Assembly: GCA_018399745.1 (NCBI GenBank)
Contig: JAGYNZ010000002.1
Coordinates: 77,543-141,542, forward strand
DNA length: 64,000 bases
Direction of reading: 5' to 3'
Source of the DNA: Deltaproteobacteria bacterium
GTDB lineage: Bacteria > Desulfobacterota > Dissulfuribacteria > Dissulfuribacterales > UBA3076
Shown here: positions 46,865 to 57,553 of the stretch, in pieces
Layout: each line of letters starts with the position of its first letter
Position numbering within the stretch: position 1 is the first letter of the stretch
Notes under the pieces: model-generated
What the model was told of the DNA's origin: nothing
The model's database searches: none
What the model saw: only the letters and a program-made list of their open reading frames with translations
Made by a program: the position numbers and the translations under genes

Positions 46865-48280
46865 ATGGGCAAGGAGCGTGTATTGATAGCAAACCGCGGA
46901 GAGATCGCCCTCCGCATTATTCAGGCCTGCAAGGATCTTGGTCTGGATTACGTGGTCCTCTATACAAAAGAGGACGAATTCTCACTGCACGTTCGAATTG
47001 CACAACAGGAAGAAAGCGGTTTTAAAAAGGCTTATCGTATAGCTAACTATAAGGACCCTAATGAAATTTTCTCCGTGGCAGATGAGGCTGGATGTACTTC
47101 TATTCATCCTGGATACGGTTTTTTTTCCGAAAATTACGTTTTTGCCAGAAGGGCCACTCTCAGGAACCGTCCTTTAACTTTTATAGGCCCCAACTGGGAA
47201 GTAATAAGGGATCTCGGCAGTAAGATAAACACCAAACGTCTGGCAAAGGGCCTCAAAGTACCAGTGATTCCAGGTTCTGACGGACCGATTTACAATGAAT
47301 TGGAGGCTGAAGAAGTTGCGGAAGAGCTTTTTTTCCTCCAGAAGGAAAAGGGCATTCATCATCCATCCATCCTGGTAAAGGCCTCTGCTGGTGGTGGAGG
47401 TATGGGTATTGAAGAGGTCAGTCATCTTGATGCCTTCAGGAGGACTTATCGGAGGATACAGAATTATGCCAAGCGGCAATTCGGGGATGAGGGAGTCCTT
47501 ATTGAGCAGTGTCTCATAGATTATCAGCATCTTGAAGTGCAACTTCTGTGCAGTTCCCATGGTGAAGTAGTGCATTTCGGAACAAGAAACTGCACTATAC
47601 AGAGTACAGGCAGACAGAAGAGGGTAGAAGTAGCTCCTGGATTTGATCCTGCTGTATGTGAGTATCCTTTTGATGCAAGGGCAGTACTTGATCGTATCGT
47701 GAAATATTCTGTACGTCTGGCAAAACATGTAGGTTATGACAACATAGGGACATGGGAGTGGATAGTGTCCAGAGATGGCAGTCCTTATCTCATGGAGGTC
47801 AATGCCCGTATACAGGTTGAAAATGAGATTTCAGCATGTATTTCAAGACTGAATGGGAGTAATGAGCCTCTAAGCCTGATCAGGGATCAGATAAGAGTGG
47901 CCCTTGGAGATAGACTGGGTTTTAGTCAAAAAGATATATCCTTTGAGGGGACCAGTATAGAGATGAGGATTGTTGCTGAAGATACTAAAAGGGGTTTTGC
48001 ACCATGGTGCGGTACGATTACACGCTTTGATTATCCGGACGAGTGCTGGGCGAGGCTTTATTCTCATGTGCCAAGAGATATACCCTATAAGATTCCAACA
48101 GAGTATGATCCTAACTTTGCCCTTGCCATTATCTGGGGACAGGATACTCAACAGGCCAAGGAAAGGGCCAGACAGTTTCAGAAAGGCACTGTTATAGAAG
48201 GTAAAGGGGCCAAAGATGAAGATATTGTCACTAATATGGACTACCTCTATGACCGGATTGATGATGTGCTTCAATTTTGA
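46865..48280 (+). CDS. accC: biotin carboxylase (acetyl-CoA carboxylase-type)
   Basis: VLIANRGEIALRIIQACKDLGLDYVVLYT; HPGYGFFSEN; FIGP; VKASAGGGGMG; MEVNARIQVENEIS. Confidence 0.92.
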   Translation: MGKERVLIANRGEIALRIIQACKDLGLDYVVLYTKEDEFSLHVRIAQQEESGFKKAYRIANYKDPNEIFSVADEAGCTSIHPGYGFFSENYVFARRATLRNRPLTFIGPNWEVIRDLGSKINTKRLAKGLKVPVIPGSDGPIYNELEAEEVAEELFFLQKEKGIHHPSILVKASAGGGGMGIEEVSHLDAFRRTYRRIQNYAKRQFGDEGVLIEQCLIDYQHLEVQLLCSSHGEVVHFGTRNCTIQSTGRQKRVEVAPGFDPAVCEYPFDARAVLDRIVKYSVRLAKHVGYDNIGTWEWIVSRDGSPYLMEVNARIQVENEISACISRLNGSNEPLSLIRDQIRVALGDRLGFSQKDISFEGTSIEMRIVAEDTKRGFAPWCGTITRFDYPDECWARLYSHVPRDIPYKIPTEYDPNFALAIIWGQDTQQAKERARQFQKGTVIEGKGAKDEDIVTNMDYLYDRIDDVLQF

Positions 48281-48297
48281 TTGCCGATAAAACATGA

Positions 48298-50577
48298 ATG
48301 CGCATAGATCAGATACATATGGCGGATAGCGGCAGGTTACTGAGTCAACTCGCTGATCGGATTTCATATCTCATTGATATCAAGGGCAACAGTGAGTATG
48401 GCAATATTGGTAGTCTTCTTGGGCAGATCCAGAGGCTTCGGCAGTCTCTTTTTGAGATAAAAGAGTCGGATCTTTTCGAGGAAATCGACCGGATCGAGGA
48501 CAGGATCTCATTTCTTGAGGACAGAGTCGCTGAGAAGCTCAGTCCTGCAGAGATTGTAAACATCGTTCGCAGCCCCCAGCGTTTTACGCTTATGGATATC
48601 CTGGAGAATGTATACGATTCCTACACCGAGTTGGGCGGGGAGGGAGAGTGTAATATTGATCCTGCGATAGTAGTCGCAAGGGCTACCATATCCAGAAGAG
48701 TCAAGAACAGGCTTTATAGCCATCAAGTCATGGTCATTGGTCATGAAAAGGGCCAGGGAGAGGAATACAGAAATGGAGGATGTGCCAGGCCCTGGGGAAA
48801 TAATAAGGCCCTTAAATATATGAGGGTAGCTGAGACCGAAGGTATTCCCATACATTTCTATATTTTTACCCCTGGATCCTATCCTATTGAAGATTACCCC
48901 GGAGCTGCGCAGCAGATAGCCCGTAATCTATACGTAATGGCAAAGTTAAAGGTCCCCATGGTGTCTTTTATCTCTGAGGGAGGCTCCGGTGGCGCTGAGG
49001 CAATAGGGGCTTCAGGTCTCAGACTTATGGGTTCAAGAGGCTATTACTCGGTCATTTCTCCGGAAGGTGCGGCTGCAATAGAAGGGAAAATAAGAGAGGG
49101 CGAAAAGCTCCCGAGAAAATTGTTGGAACACTGTGCTGCTCAGTTAAAGATAACTGCTGAGGACAACCTGAGACTTGGAACTATTGACCGTATTATAGGC
49201 GAACCCCCACTTGGAGCCAGGCGGGATGATTTTCCTTTTTTTCGCAGACTTCGCTATGAAATGCTTCGTGCCACCGACGAGTTGGTACTGAAGACCAAAA
49301 ACTTCAGGGCCTTCAGGGCCTATGCCTTGAAAAGACAGGCAGAGGAGGGGAAAGATGTCCCGGAAGACTTTGATTTATTTATCGGTTGGAGTCTCACAGA
49401 CCTTGAAAGGGAACGACTTCTTGAATTCAGATTCAAGAAATATATAGAGCTGGGAAAGGGGTATTTTATTGAGAATAAAAATATTTTAACCCAGGGGATC
49501 AGGAAGACAAAGGTCTTTGCCAGCAAGACTTACTATGATATAAGGTATGGCCTTCTGCGGCCGCATCACCGAAACGTTCAGAAGGTAATAGAAGAGGTGT
49601 CGGGTGAAGGTTCGGTATTTCTTCGAAAGGTCACGGAGCCGGTAAGAGCGGCCTATGACTTTGTTTTTCCTCAACCTGAACGCCCAAGTAAAGTCATACG
49701 TTCCGGGGAGCCTGAACGTAAATCGATTTTTGCAGAAGAGTGGGATCCTTACGTCAGTCCACTTGCCAATGAAGACTGTACTGTTACCTGTCCTAATGCT
49801 GCAAAATATGGATGTCTTGATCTTTGGGTCCCTGATCTATATGGGGAATTCTGCGGAGTATGCCCGAACTGCGGCCACCATTTTCCACTTGAGTATCAGT
49901 GGTATCTTGAGAACCTTTTTGATAAAAATTCAGTCCGTGAATTCAACGCCCATATAGCTTCATGTAATCCACTTGGTTTTCAGGGTTATAGTGCCCGTCT
50001 TCAGAAGGACATCAAACATACAGGTCGCAATTCCAGCATAATAACCTTTGAAGCTGAAGTTTGGGGAATAAGACTCGTAGTGGCAATGCTCTTCAGCAAC
50101 TTCAGGGGTGGGACGGTTGGAGTCGCTGAGGGAGAGAAGTTCGTAAGGGCATGCGATGTGGCCAGTACTACCCGAAGGCCTCTTTTGGCTTACATACACA
50201 GTACCGGTGGGATCCGTATTCACGAAGGGACACTCGGTGTGGTTCAGATGCCGAAATGCACCTTTGGAGTCAGAGAATATAATGACAACGGTGGTCTCTA
50301 TATAGTTGTCTATGATAACAATTCTTATGCTGGTCCTGTGGCAAGTTTTTTGGGGTGTTCGCTGTATCAATTCGGCATACGTTCTTCCAGAATCGGTTTT
50401 GCGGGCCCAAGAGTCATAAGGGAAACTACCGGTCAGGACGTTCCCACTGATTATCACAGTGCCAAGAATGCCCTAAAACGGGGTCACATTCAAGGAATTT
50501 GGGACAGGCGCGAGTTCAAAAAAAACCTTTACGACGCCCTGATGACGCTGGGCGGCCCCAATCTTTATTACAAATGA
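48298..50577 (+). CDS. acyl-CoA carboxylase carboxyltransferase, fused alpha (AccA-like) and beta (AccD-like) halves
   Basis: AccA-like RPWGNNKALKYMRVAETEGIPIHFYIFTPGSYP...SFISEGGSGGAEAIGASG; AccD-like CGVCPNCGHHFPL...NFRGGTVGVAEGEKFVRACDVASTTRRPLLAYIHSTGGIRIHEGTLGVVQMPK. Confidence 0.9.
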   Translation: MRIDQIHMADSGRLLSQLADRISYLIDIKGNSEYGNIGSLLGQIQRLRQSLFEIKESDLFEEIDRIEDRISFLEDRVAEKLSPAEIVNIVRSPQRFTLMDILENVYDSYTELGGEGECNIDPAIVVARATISRRVKNRLYSHQVMVIGHEKGQGEEYRNGGCARPWGNNKALKYMRVAETEGIPIHFYIFTPGSYPIEDYPGAAQQIARNLYVMAKLKVPMVSFISEGGSGGAEAIGASGLRLMGSRGYYSVISPEGAAAIEGKIREGEKLPRKLLEHCAAQLKITAEDNLRLGTIDRIIGEPPLGARRDDFPFFRRLRYEMLRATDELVLKTKNFRAFRAYALKRQAEEGKDVPEDFDLFIGWSLTDLERERLLEFRFKKYIELGKGYFIENKNILTQGIRKTKVFASKTYYDIRYGLLRPHHRNVQKVIEEVSGEGSVFLRKVTEPVRAAYDFVFPQPERPSKVIRSGEPERKSIFAEEWDPYVSPLANEDCTVTCPNAAKYGCLDLWVPDLYGEFCGVCPNCGHHFPLEYQWYLENLFDKNSVREFNAHIASCNPLGFQGYSARLQKDIKHTGRNSSIITFEAEVWGIRLVVAMLFSNFRGGTVGVAEGEKFVRACDVASTTRRPLLAYIHSTGGIRIHEGTLGVVQMPKCTFGVREYNDNGGLYIVVYDNNSYAGPVASFLGCSLYQFGIRSSRIGFAGPRVIRETTGQDVPTDYHSAKNALKRGHIQGIWDRREFKKNLYDALMTLGGPNLYYK

Positions 50578-50593
50578 GTCTCTTGCAAAATTT

Positions 50594-51238
50594 ATGGATA
50601 TCAATCTCAATGACCTATTAAGGCGCTATCGTTCTCATCCTTTTGAAGACTATTTTGTCGAGACACCCCATACAGGTGTGGTGTTCTTTAAGGTAAAGGA
50701 GGGACAAACCGTCAAAGGACCAGGTGGCGAATGGCTCCATAGACCAGGGACCCTGCTCTATGTCATTGAGAGGGAAAGGAATGTGAAACGTATGACCGCC
50801 CTCTGGAGTGGACAAATTAGTGGAATACGTCTTGATATAGAGGGTCAATTTGTCGAGGCAGGCGAACCGCTCTTTTCTATCCGGCACCAGCTGGATAAGG
50901 AAGAAATTATTGATCGTATTTTGACTCAGGTTTTATATATCTTTTCTGCCCCCCAGCGGGCCAGGTATTTTCTCACACCTGAGATTTCGGCGAGGATGGA
51001 AAAGCAGTTTAAACAGGGAGTGTCCGTTGAATTAGGGGAAGACGTGTTGATCATGTCCTTGATGAAAAGAGATACCATGATCAGTTACGAAGGCGTCCCG
51101 GGATCACTTTACAAGGTTTATTTCAATTCAGGGGATATGGTAGAACAGGGGTCCCCTCTTCTGGGGATCTGTTCTCCTGATAAGCTTCAGTATGTGCAGA
51201 AAGTAATCCACAGGATCCGCACAGAGTGGGAAAAGTAG
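50594..51238 (+). CDS. biotin/lipoyl-attachment-like (BCCP-like) protein with two barrel-sandwich-like segments
   Basis: VLIMSLMKRDTMISYEGVPGSLYKVYFNSGDMVEQGSPLLGI and ALWSGQISGIRLDIEGQFVEAGEPLFSI; third gene of the accC/accAD set. Confidence 0.75.
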   Translation: MDINLNDLLRRYRSHPFEDYFVETPHTGVVFFKVKEGQTVKGPGGEWLHRPGTLLYVIERERNVKRMTALWSGQISGIRLDIEGQFVEAGEPLFSIRHQLDKEEIIDRILTQVLYIFSAPQRARYFLTPEISARMEKQFKQGVSVELGEDVLIMSLMKRDTMISYEGVPGSLYKVYFNSGDMVEQGSPLLGICSPDKLQYVQKVIHRIRTEWEK

Positions 51239-51362
51239 GGAAATTAGCAAGTCTCAGGGATTCATGATTGCCTCGGTTTCATTGACCTTGAGATTTATTA
51301 GCTCTCGGGCCTTTGCCATACCTCAAAGCGTTCTCAATATGCCTTTCATCGGAATTCAGAAA

Positions 51363-52445
51363 TCAACAGTTTAGATTTTTTTGATCCCTGGACCTTTTAA
51401 CACATGCTTTTTTCTCGGTTGAGGCCTTGTCAAGGTCTATTATATTAATATTGCCGAGGTAATTCTTGGTTACATGGCAAGTCACATTACGGATCCTGGT
51501 AATAAGGTCCCCAAGTTTTTCAATGTCTCGGCATATTGATTGCAGTATTTTAAAATTTGGATCATTTTCACGAATACGATATCTCAATAGCTCACCCCAT
51601 CCCAGAATAGACTGCATGGGTTGACTTAACTCATGAGCTGCTGAGCCTGCCATTTCAATAACGCCCTTAAGCTTTTCCTGCTCAAGTCTCATGTCCTGTA
51701 CCCGCTTGATTTCAGTGATATTCAGGGCCAGTTCCGCAACCTGCAGGGTATTTCTTTTGAGATCCTTAATAGGGATTGCGGTCACCAGAAACCATTGATC
51801 CGTTTTGTAATTATGGTGTTCTATAGATTGGGTGTTGCCTGACAGCAATGCCAGCTTGGCTGGGCAACGGGCACAAGGAAGAATGCCCTGGGGGATAACT
51901 TCGGTACAGAGTTGTCCTGGAGAGAAATCTTCTATTTTATATAGGCTTTGGGCTATCGAATTCATCCAGGCCACGGTAAGGTCTGAATTTAACACGATCA
52001 GAGCAGCCTTCATGTGCTCTACTATTCTTTCCCATGTATGCCTTTCTTGAGTCAGCCTCTGCTCTTCAGCACTATCTCCAAGGGCCCTTTTTATATGCAA
52101 TTCCAACTCTTTGGTGTCAACGGGCTTCTGTAGATAGGTATATGCCCCTTGTCTAACTGATTCGACAGCATCATCCACTGTCCCGTATGCAGTCATGATG
52201 ATAATTGGGATATGTGGATTTCTGAGATGGATTTTATTTACCAGATCCGAGCCTCTCAGGCCTTCCATGCGCTGATCAGTGAGCACTATTGAAAAGTTGT
52301 CTTGTTCAAAAATAGACAAGGCCTCCTTGGGATCTATACAGGTTACCACATGATATCCCATAAGCTTTAAGCGAATCTCCATCACCTGCAGAATGTTATA
52401 GTCATCATCTACTAACAATATATGTGGAGAAACAGCATTATTCAT
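51363..52445 (-). CDS. REC-PAS-HisKA protein lacking a recognisable HATPase domain
   Basis: HILLVDDDYNILQVMEIRLKLMGYHVV...TDQRMEGLRGSDLV; PAS region; AGSAAHELSQPMQSILGWGELLRYRI; ends YLGNINIIDLDKAS... without N/G boxes. Confidence 0.88.
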   Translation of the reverse strand: MNNAVSPHILLVDDDYNILQVMEIRLKLMGYHVVTCIDPKEALSIFEQDNFSIVLTDQRMEGLRGSDLVNKIHLRNPHIPIIIMTAYGTVDDAVESVRQGAYTYLQKPVDTKELELHIKRALGDSAEEQRLTQERHTWERIVEHMKAALIVLNSDLTVAWMNSIAQSLYKIEDFSPGQLCTEVIPQGILPCARCPAKLALLSGNTQSIEHHNYKTDQWFLVTAIPIKDLKRNTLQVAELALNITEIKRVQDMRLEQEKLKGVIEMAGSAAHELSQPMQSILGWGELLRYRIRENDPNFKILQSICRDIEKLGDLITRIRNVTCHVTKNYLGNINIIDLDKASTEKKACVKRSRDQKNLNC

Positions 52446-52696
52446 TTTAAGAATGATCGCTAATACCTGAGGATTTTCTTGTTGTTTTTAATTTAGAAGC
52501 AAAATTAATGCCATTAAGTATGGTAAGGATTTACACTACAGAAAGTGTCTACATGATTCCGCTCAAAACAATGCAGCACAATGTGATATTTTGTTAATGA
52601 AATGGTTACCTTGTTTATGAAACTACGTTTTGAGCAATAAGGAGCCCATGCCGGAAACGGGAATTTTTTAATTAATTTAGTGAAATCTATACACTA

Positions 52697-53563
52697 TTAT
52701 TCCTTCAAGACCCTCAGGCTTAAATCGCTTGCACCGGCCGAATGAGTGATTAGCCCCACTGAGATTATGTCTACACCGGTTTCGGCAATTTCCCGAATAT
52801 TTTCAAGGTTTATTCCACCTGATGCCTCAAGGATTATGTCAGGCCTGAGTCTTTTCGCAAGAGATACGGCATCCCTGAGCGTTGCCGGATCCATATTATC
52901 CAGAAGAACTGTATCCGCACCGGCCTCTATGGCCTCTTTAAGCTCTTCAATCTCTGTAACCTCTATTTCCAGTAAAAGCGTATGTGGCGCCTTGGACCTG
53001 GCCAAGGTTATGCTCTTTTTTATAGAACCACATGCCGTGATATGATTATCTTTAATAAGAAGACCATCCGAGAGACCATGGCGATGATTATGACCTCCTC
53101 CTATCCTTACTGCATACTTCTGAAGCAGTCTCATTCCCGGTGTAGTCTTTCTGGTGTCCACCAGTATACAGGGAAGGTCTGAGAGTTCCCTTACAAAATC
53201 TCTGGTAAGGGTGGCAATTCCGCACAGGCGTTGAAGAAAATTAAGTGCCACACGCTCTGCCTGGAGAATGGCGGCAAGCTTGCCGTAAAGCCCCATGACT
53301 ATATCACCGCTAGAGACCTCTGAGCCCTCTTCTATTATTTCTTTAAACTGGATTTCAGGGTCCATTTGCCTGAAGACTTCCTTGGCTAAAAATGTCCCTG
53401 CAATGACAATGTTTTCCTTGGCAATAATAATAGCAGAGCCGAGAATCTCAGGGGGCACAATGGCGTCAGTGGTTATGTCACCATGTTCAAGATCTTCCGC
53501 CAACGCCGCCACCACCTGCTGACTGTATAAAAAGCGATGGGGAGGATAAATGTGTGAGACCAT
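52697..53563 (-). CDS. nadC: nicotinate-nucleotide pyrophosphorylase (quinolinate phosphoribosyltransferase)
   Basis: ALAEDLEHGDITTDAIVPP; ALNFLQRLCGIATLTRDFV; DTRKTTPGMRLLQKYAVRIGGGHNHRHGLSDGLLIKDNH; ASGGINLENIREIAETGVDIISVGLITHSA. Confidence 0.97.
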   Translation of the reverse strand: MVSHIYPPHRFLYSQQVVAALAEDLEHGDITTDAIVPPEILGSAIIIAKENIVIAGTFLAKEVFRQMDPEIQFKEIIEEGSEVSSGDIVMGLYGKLAAILQAERVALNFLQRLCGIATLTRDFVRELSDLPCILVDTRKTTPGMRLLQKYAVRIGGGHNHRHGLSDGLLIKDNHITACGSIKKSITLARSKAPHTLLLEIEVTEIEELKEAIEAGADTVLLDNMDPATLRDAVSLAKRLRPDIILEASGGINLENIREIAETGVDIISVGLITHSAGASDLSLRVLKE

Positions 53564-53566
53564 TGT

Positions 53567-56266
53567 CTAGCTCCTGAGTATGGCTTGAAGGGTCTCCTTG
53601 TGGGAGACGATTTTTTCCAATTTGATCTGAAATTTATTGATCTTGTCGAACTCCTTTTGTACGATTTCTTGAGGCGCCCTGGAAAGAAAGTGTTCATTCT
53701 TGAGTTTGGCCTCTGTCTTGATAATTTCCTTGTTGAGCTTGTCTTCCTCTTTGGTAAGCTTTCGAAGTTCTTCATCGATATCTACAAATCCCTCAAGAGG
53801 TATAAAAATTTCAATATCTTCAAGTATGATCGTCGCTGCGCCTTCAGGACGCAGTTCTTCTTTGCTCATAAGATCTAAGGTCTTGATCCCGACAAGTGTA
53901 TTTATGGCCTTTTTCTGGGAATTTAGAAAATCGTATGCCTTATCAGAGTGTGCCAGGGCCATAACAATGATTTTGGCCCCCGGATGTATCCCCAGCTCAG
54001 ATCTGGCATTTCGGATAGAACTTACCACCTCCATAACTTGTTTTATTATGTCTTCCGCCGCAACATCGGTCCATGAATCAATCTGCTTGGGAAAGGGGGA
54101 GACCATGATGTGATCTCTTTGCCCTGGCAGATGCTGCCAGAGTTCCTCTGTTACAAACGGTATAAAGGGATGAAAAAGCCTGAGGCTGTGATCAAATACA
54201 GTGAGTGTCACCCATCTGGCTGCGTCCTGCCTATCAGTTTCATCTCCTGTTAGTGCCGGTTTTGCAAGCTCGAGATACCAATCGCAGTACTCATGCCAAA
54301 AGAATTGATATAGTTCTTTCGCGGCAACATCAAAGTCGAATTCGTCAAGTGCCTTTCGAACAGTGCCGGTGACTTGGCTGAGACGTGAGAGTATCCATCG
54401 TTCTGATGGATCATGAAAGGATTCGGGCTCAGCAGGCTCGGCCAAGGCACCTTGACTGGTTTTTAGATTAAGAAGTACAAACCGTGCTGCATTCCAGATT
54501 TTGTTGACAAAGTGACGGTAACCCTCGATCCTTTCTTCGGCCAGCTTTATGTCTCTGCCTTGGGCTGCGAACGCCGCCAGTGTGAAGCGTACCGCATCGG
54601 TTCCGTATTTTTCCATGATGGTCAAAGGATCAATTACATTTCCCTTTGACTTGCTCATCTTTTTACCCTCAATATCCCTTATGAGGGCATGTAGATATAC
54701 ATGCCTGAAAGGGACATCCCCCATGAAGTGGAGGCCCATCATCATCATCCTGGCTACCCAGAAGAAAAGAATGTCAAAGCTCGTTATGAGCACCGACGTG
54801 GGATAAAAGGTCTTCAGCTCAGGGGTCTTATCCGGCCATCCAAGCGTAGAGAAGGGCCATATGGCTGAGCTGAACCAGGTATCAAGTACATCGCTTTCCT
54901 GCTCCAGAGCTGTATTCCCGCACTTGGGACATGCCTTGGGTTCCTCTCTTGACACAATGACCTCACCGCAGGACAAGCAGGTCCATGCCGGGATGCGGTG
55001 TCCCCACCATATCTGGCGGGATATGCACCAGTCACGGATAGTGGTCATCCACTCGTCATATGTCCTTTCCCATGAGGCGGGGACAAGTATGGTCCGCTTA
55101 TCCTTTACTGCCTTGAGAGCAGGTTCTGCCAAAGGCGCAGCTTTAACAAACCACTGCTTTGAAAGTCTGGGTTCCACCACTGTCTTGCATCGATAGCATA
55201 CGCCTACTGCCAAATCGTACGCCTCTTCCTTTTCCAGCAGGCCCTGTTTTTTCAGGTCAATAATTACCCGCTTCCTTGCCTCGTAGCGGTCGAGACCGGC
55301 ATACTGGCTGGCAGATTCATTAAGCGTTGCGTTTTCGTCAAAGATATTGATGGATTGAAGTCCCTGCCTTTTTGCTATCTCAAAGTCGTTAAGGTCATGC
55401 GCAGGAGTGACCTTAACTGCACCCGTACCAAATTCGGGCTCTACCGCCGCATCCGCAACTACCGGTATGCGCCTGTTTAACAGAGGAAGCATAAGATCCC
55501 TGCCGACCAAATTCTTGTAACGGGGATCTTCCGGATGGACTGCCACAGCGGTATCTCCAAGCATGGTCTCCGGTCTTGTGGTAGCAACGGTTATGAACTC
55601 AGTGTCCTGCCTTGTTTCTTCAGCAAGGGGATAACGTATGTACCACAGCTGTCCTTCTGTCTGTTTGTGCTCTACCTCAATGTCGGCAAGGGCAGTATGA
55701 CACCTGGGACACCAGTTGATTATATAATTTCCTCTGTATATAAGGCCCTCTTCATACAGACGCACGAAGACCTCTTTTACCGCCCTTGAAAGGCCTTCAT
55801 CCATTGTAAATCTCTCTCTTGACCAGTCACATGAACAGCCGAGGCCCTTCAGCTGTTCTATGATTCTGCCGCCGCTCGATTCCTTCCACTCCCAGACCTT
55901 CTGTATAAACTTCTCCCGTCCGAAGTCGTGACGTGAGCGACCTTCTGAGTTCATGCGGCGCTCTACCACAATCTGTGTGGCAATACCGGCGTGATCTGTT
56001 CCTGGAACCCAAATGGTGTTATACCCATCCATCCTCTTGTATCGGACGAGGATATCCTGAAGGGTATTGTTCAGGGCATGGCCTATATGCAGTACACCAG
56101 TGACATTAGGAGGCGGTATCACCATAGAAAAATATGGGCGTCCAGGATCGAATCTGGCTGTGAATAGGCCTTTCTCTGTCCACTCTCTGTACCAGCGGTG
56201 TTCTACATCGCCGAAATCATAAGCCTTGGGAAGTGCGTTAATAGATGCCTCATTAGGCATTAGCAT
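53567..56266 (-). CDS. valS: valyl-tRNA synthetase
   Basis: PPPNVTGVLHIGHALNNTLQDILVRYKRMDGYNTIWVPGTDHAGIATQ; KMSKSKGNVIDPL; C-terminal coiled coil; start trimmed to the internal Met. Confidence 0.97.
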   Translation of the reverse strand: MLMPNEASINALPKAYDFGDVEHRWYREWTEKGLFTARFDPGRPYFSMVIPPPNVTGVLHIGHALNNTLQDILVRYKRMDGYNTIWVPGTDHAGIATQIVVERRMNSEGRSRHDFGREKFIQKVWEWKESSGGRIIEQLKGLGCSCDWSRERFTMDEGLSRAVKEVFVRLYEEGLIYRGNYIINWCPRCHTALADIEVEHKQTEGQLWYIRYPLAEETRQDTEFITVATTRPETMLGDTAVAVHPEDPRYKNLVGRDLMLPLLNRRIPVVADAAVEPEFGTGAVKVTPAHDLNDFEIAKRQGLQSINIFDENATLNESASQYAGLDRYEARKRVIIDLKKQGLLEKEEAYDLAVGVCYRCKTVVEPRLSKQWFVKAAPLAEPALKAVKDKRTILVPASWERTYDEWMTTIRDWCISRQIWWGHRIPAWTCLSCGEVIVSREEPKACPKCGNTALEQESDVLDTWFSSAIWPFSTLGWPDKTPELKTFYPTSVLITSFDILFFWVARMMMMGLHFMGDVPFRHVYLHALIRDIEGKKMSKSKGNVIDPLTIMEKYGTDAVRFTLAAFAAQGRDIKLAEERIEGYRHFVNKIWNAARFVLLNLKTSQGALAEPAEPESFHDPSERWILSRLSQVTGTVRKALDEFDFDVAAKELYQFFWHEYCDWYLELAKPALTGDETDRQDAARWVTLTVFDHSLRLFHPFIPFVTEELWQHLPGQRDHIMVSPFPKQIDSWTDVAAEDIIKQVMEVVSSIRNARSELGIHPGAKIIVMALAHSDKAYDFLNSQKKAINTLVGIKTLDLMSKEELRPEGAATIILEDIEIFIPLEGFVDIDEELRKLTKEEDKLNKEIIKTEAKLKNEHFLSRAPQEIVQKEFDKINKFQIKLEKIVSHKETLQAILRS

Positions 56267-56941
56267 TGAACTCCTTTCTTGAAAATCATGGACCAGAATA
56301 GCCTTGCTCCATGGAAAAGACAACTGTAAGGAGCCGACTTGTATTACACTCTACGTCAAAAATGATCCTGTTCAGGCCGAGCTCTATTTTTGGTGAAGAC
56401 TTTGTTCTTGCTTGACGGTCGCTATCTGGGTCTTGAATACCATTAGTACAGAACGACTGCCGAGATCTCTTTACCACTTTAACGAAATACCTTTGTCGTT
56501 CATTCGATGCCGCTGTTTATGGATTCTAAACATTCTGGTCCGTCGCCAGAGCGGTCGGATTAAATCAGAATCATTAGTCTTTTTCAATCGTATTATGCAA
56601 TTTTGCCGAATTGCGCTAACACAACGATGCAATGAGTTTGCACGGGATAGAGTTGATCTTGAAAATATACATTTTTTATGAGCATAAGACTTTAGAGACA
56701 TGGTGGATCTTGTCTATACCAGTCCAATTTCAGGGCCAATCGTGCTCACAAAAAATTTTTATGAAATACCGTTAAAAATGTTTGTGGAGCAAAATCTGTT
56801 AACTATTGTAATTCCAGTAAGTTCCTCAATATGTGGAGGTTATATATAAATAAAATACAATATATAGTTGACATGCCATATGTAATAAGATAAAAAACCT
56901 ATGTAAAGAATGTCGTTATTTGCAACTTTCAGCAATTACTG

Positions 56942-57415
56942 GTGGTCAGCGTGTGCACGGTTTTGATTATCGACGATGAACAAACAATTTTGACTCTGCT
57001 ACACTTGGCTTTAACAGAGTTCGGATATAATGTTGAAACCGCAACTGACGGCAGGGAGGGGATTAAAAAATTCGATAGAAAGTTCATCGATATTGTAATA
57101 ACAGATATCTGTATGCCTGGCATTGGGGGTAAGGACGTCGCTCGGCATATTCGAAATTCAAGCCGCAGAACAACTCCGGTTGTTGCTATTTCCGGGACGC
57201 CTTGGCTGCTTAAGGATGCCGACTTTGATAAGGTCCTTGCCAAGCCCTTCCCGCTCAAAGACCTGTATGATATTATTGAGCACTTTTCAAATAAGCCTTA
57301 CAAGATGACAGAGAATCGCCTTATGCGATTTGAGCCGACATTATACTCCCAAACACCAACTGAATATTCCAGCACTATTGGACCCCAGGATCTACGGGGA
57401 TTTCCCGGTCCTTAG
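56942..57415 (+). CDS. single-domain response regulator
   Basis: VLIIDDEQTILTLLHLALTEFGYNVETATDGREGIKKF...DIVITDICMPGIGG...KVLAKPFPLKDLYDII. Confidence 0.9.
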   Translation: MVSVCTVLIIDDEQTILTLLHLALTEFGYNVETATDGREGIKKFDRKFIDIVITDICMPGIGGKDVARHIRNSSRRTTPVVAISGTPWLLKDADFDKVLAKPFPLKDLYDIIEHFSNKPYKMTENRLMRFEPTLYSQTPTEYSSTIGPQDLRGFPGP

Positions 57416-57553
57416 TGCAGTTAAGCCTCTCAAATTTTATGCACCTGTGGCGAATAGCTACCTGAGAAAATTCGCTTGATATAAGAATTAATGGAGTGTT
57501 GTTTTTGCTGTTTGATATAGGGCCATCCGACTCCTGGCGGGTTCCCTGTTTCA

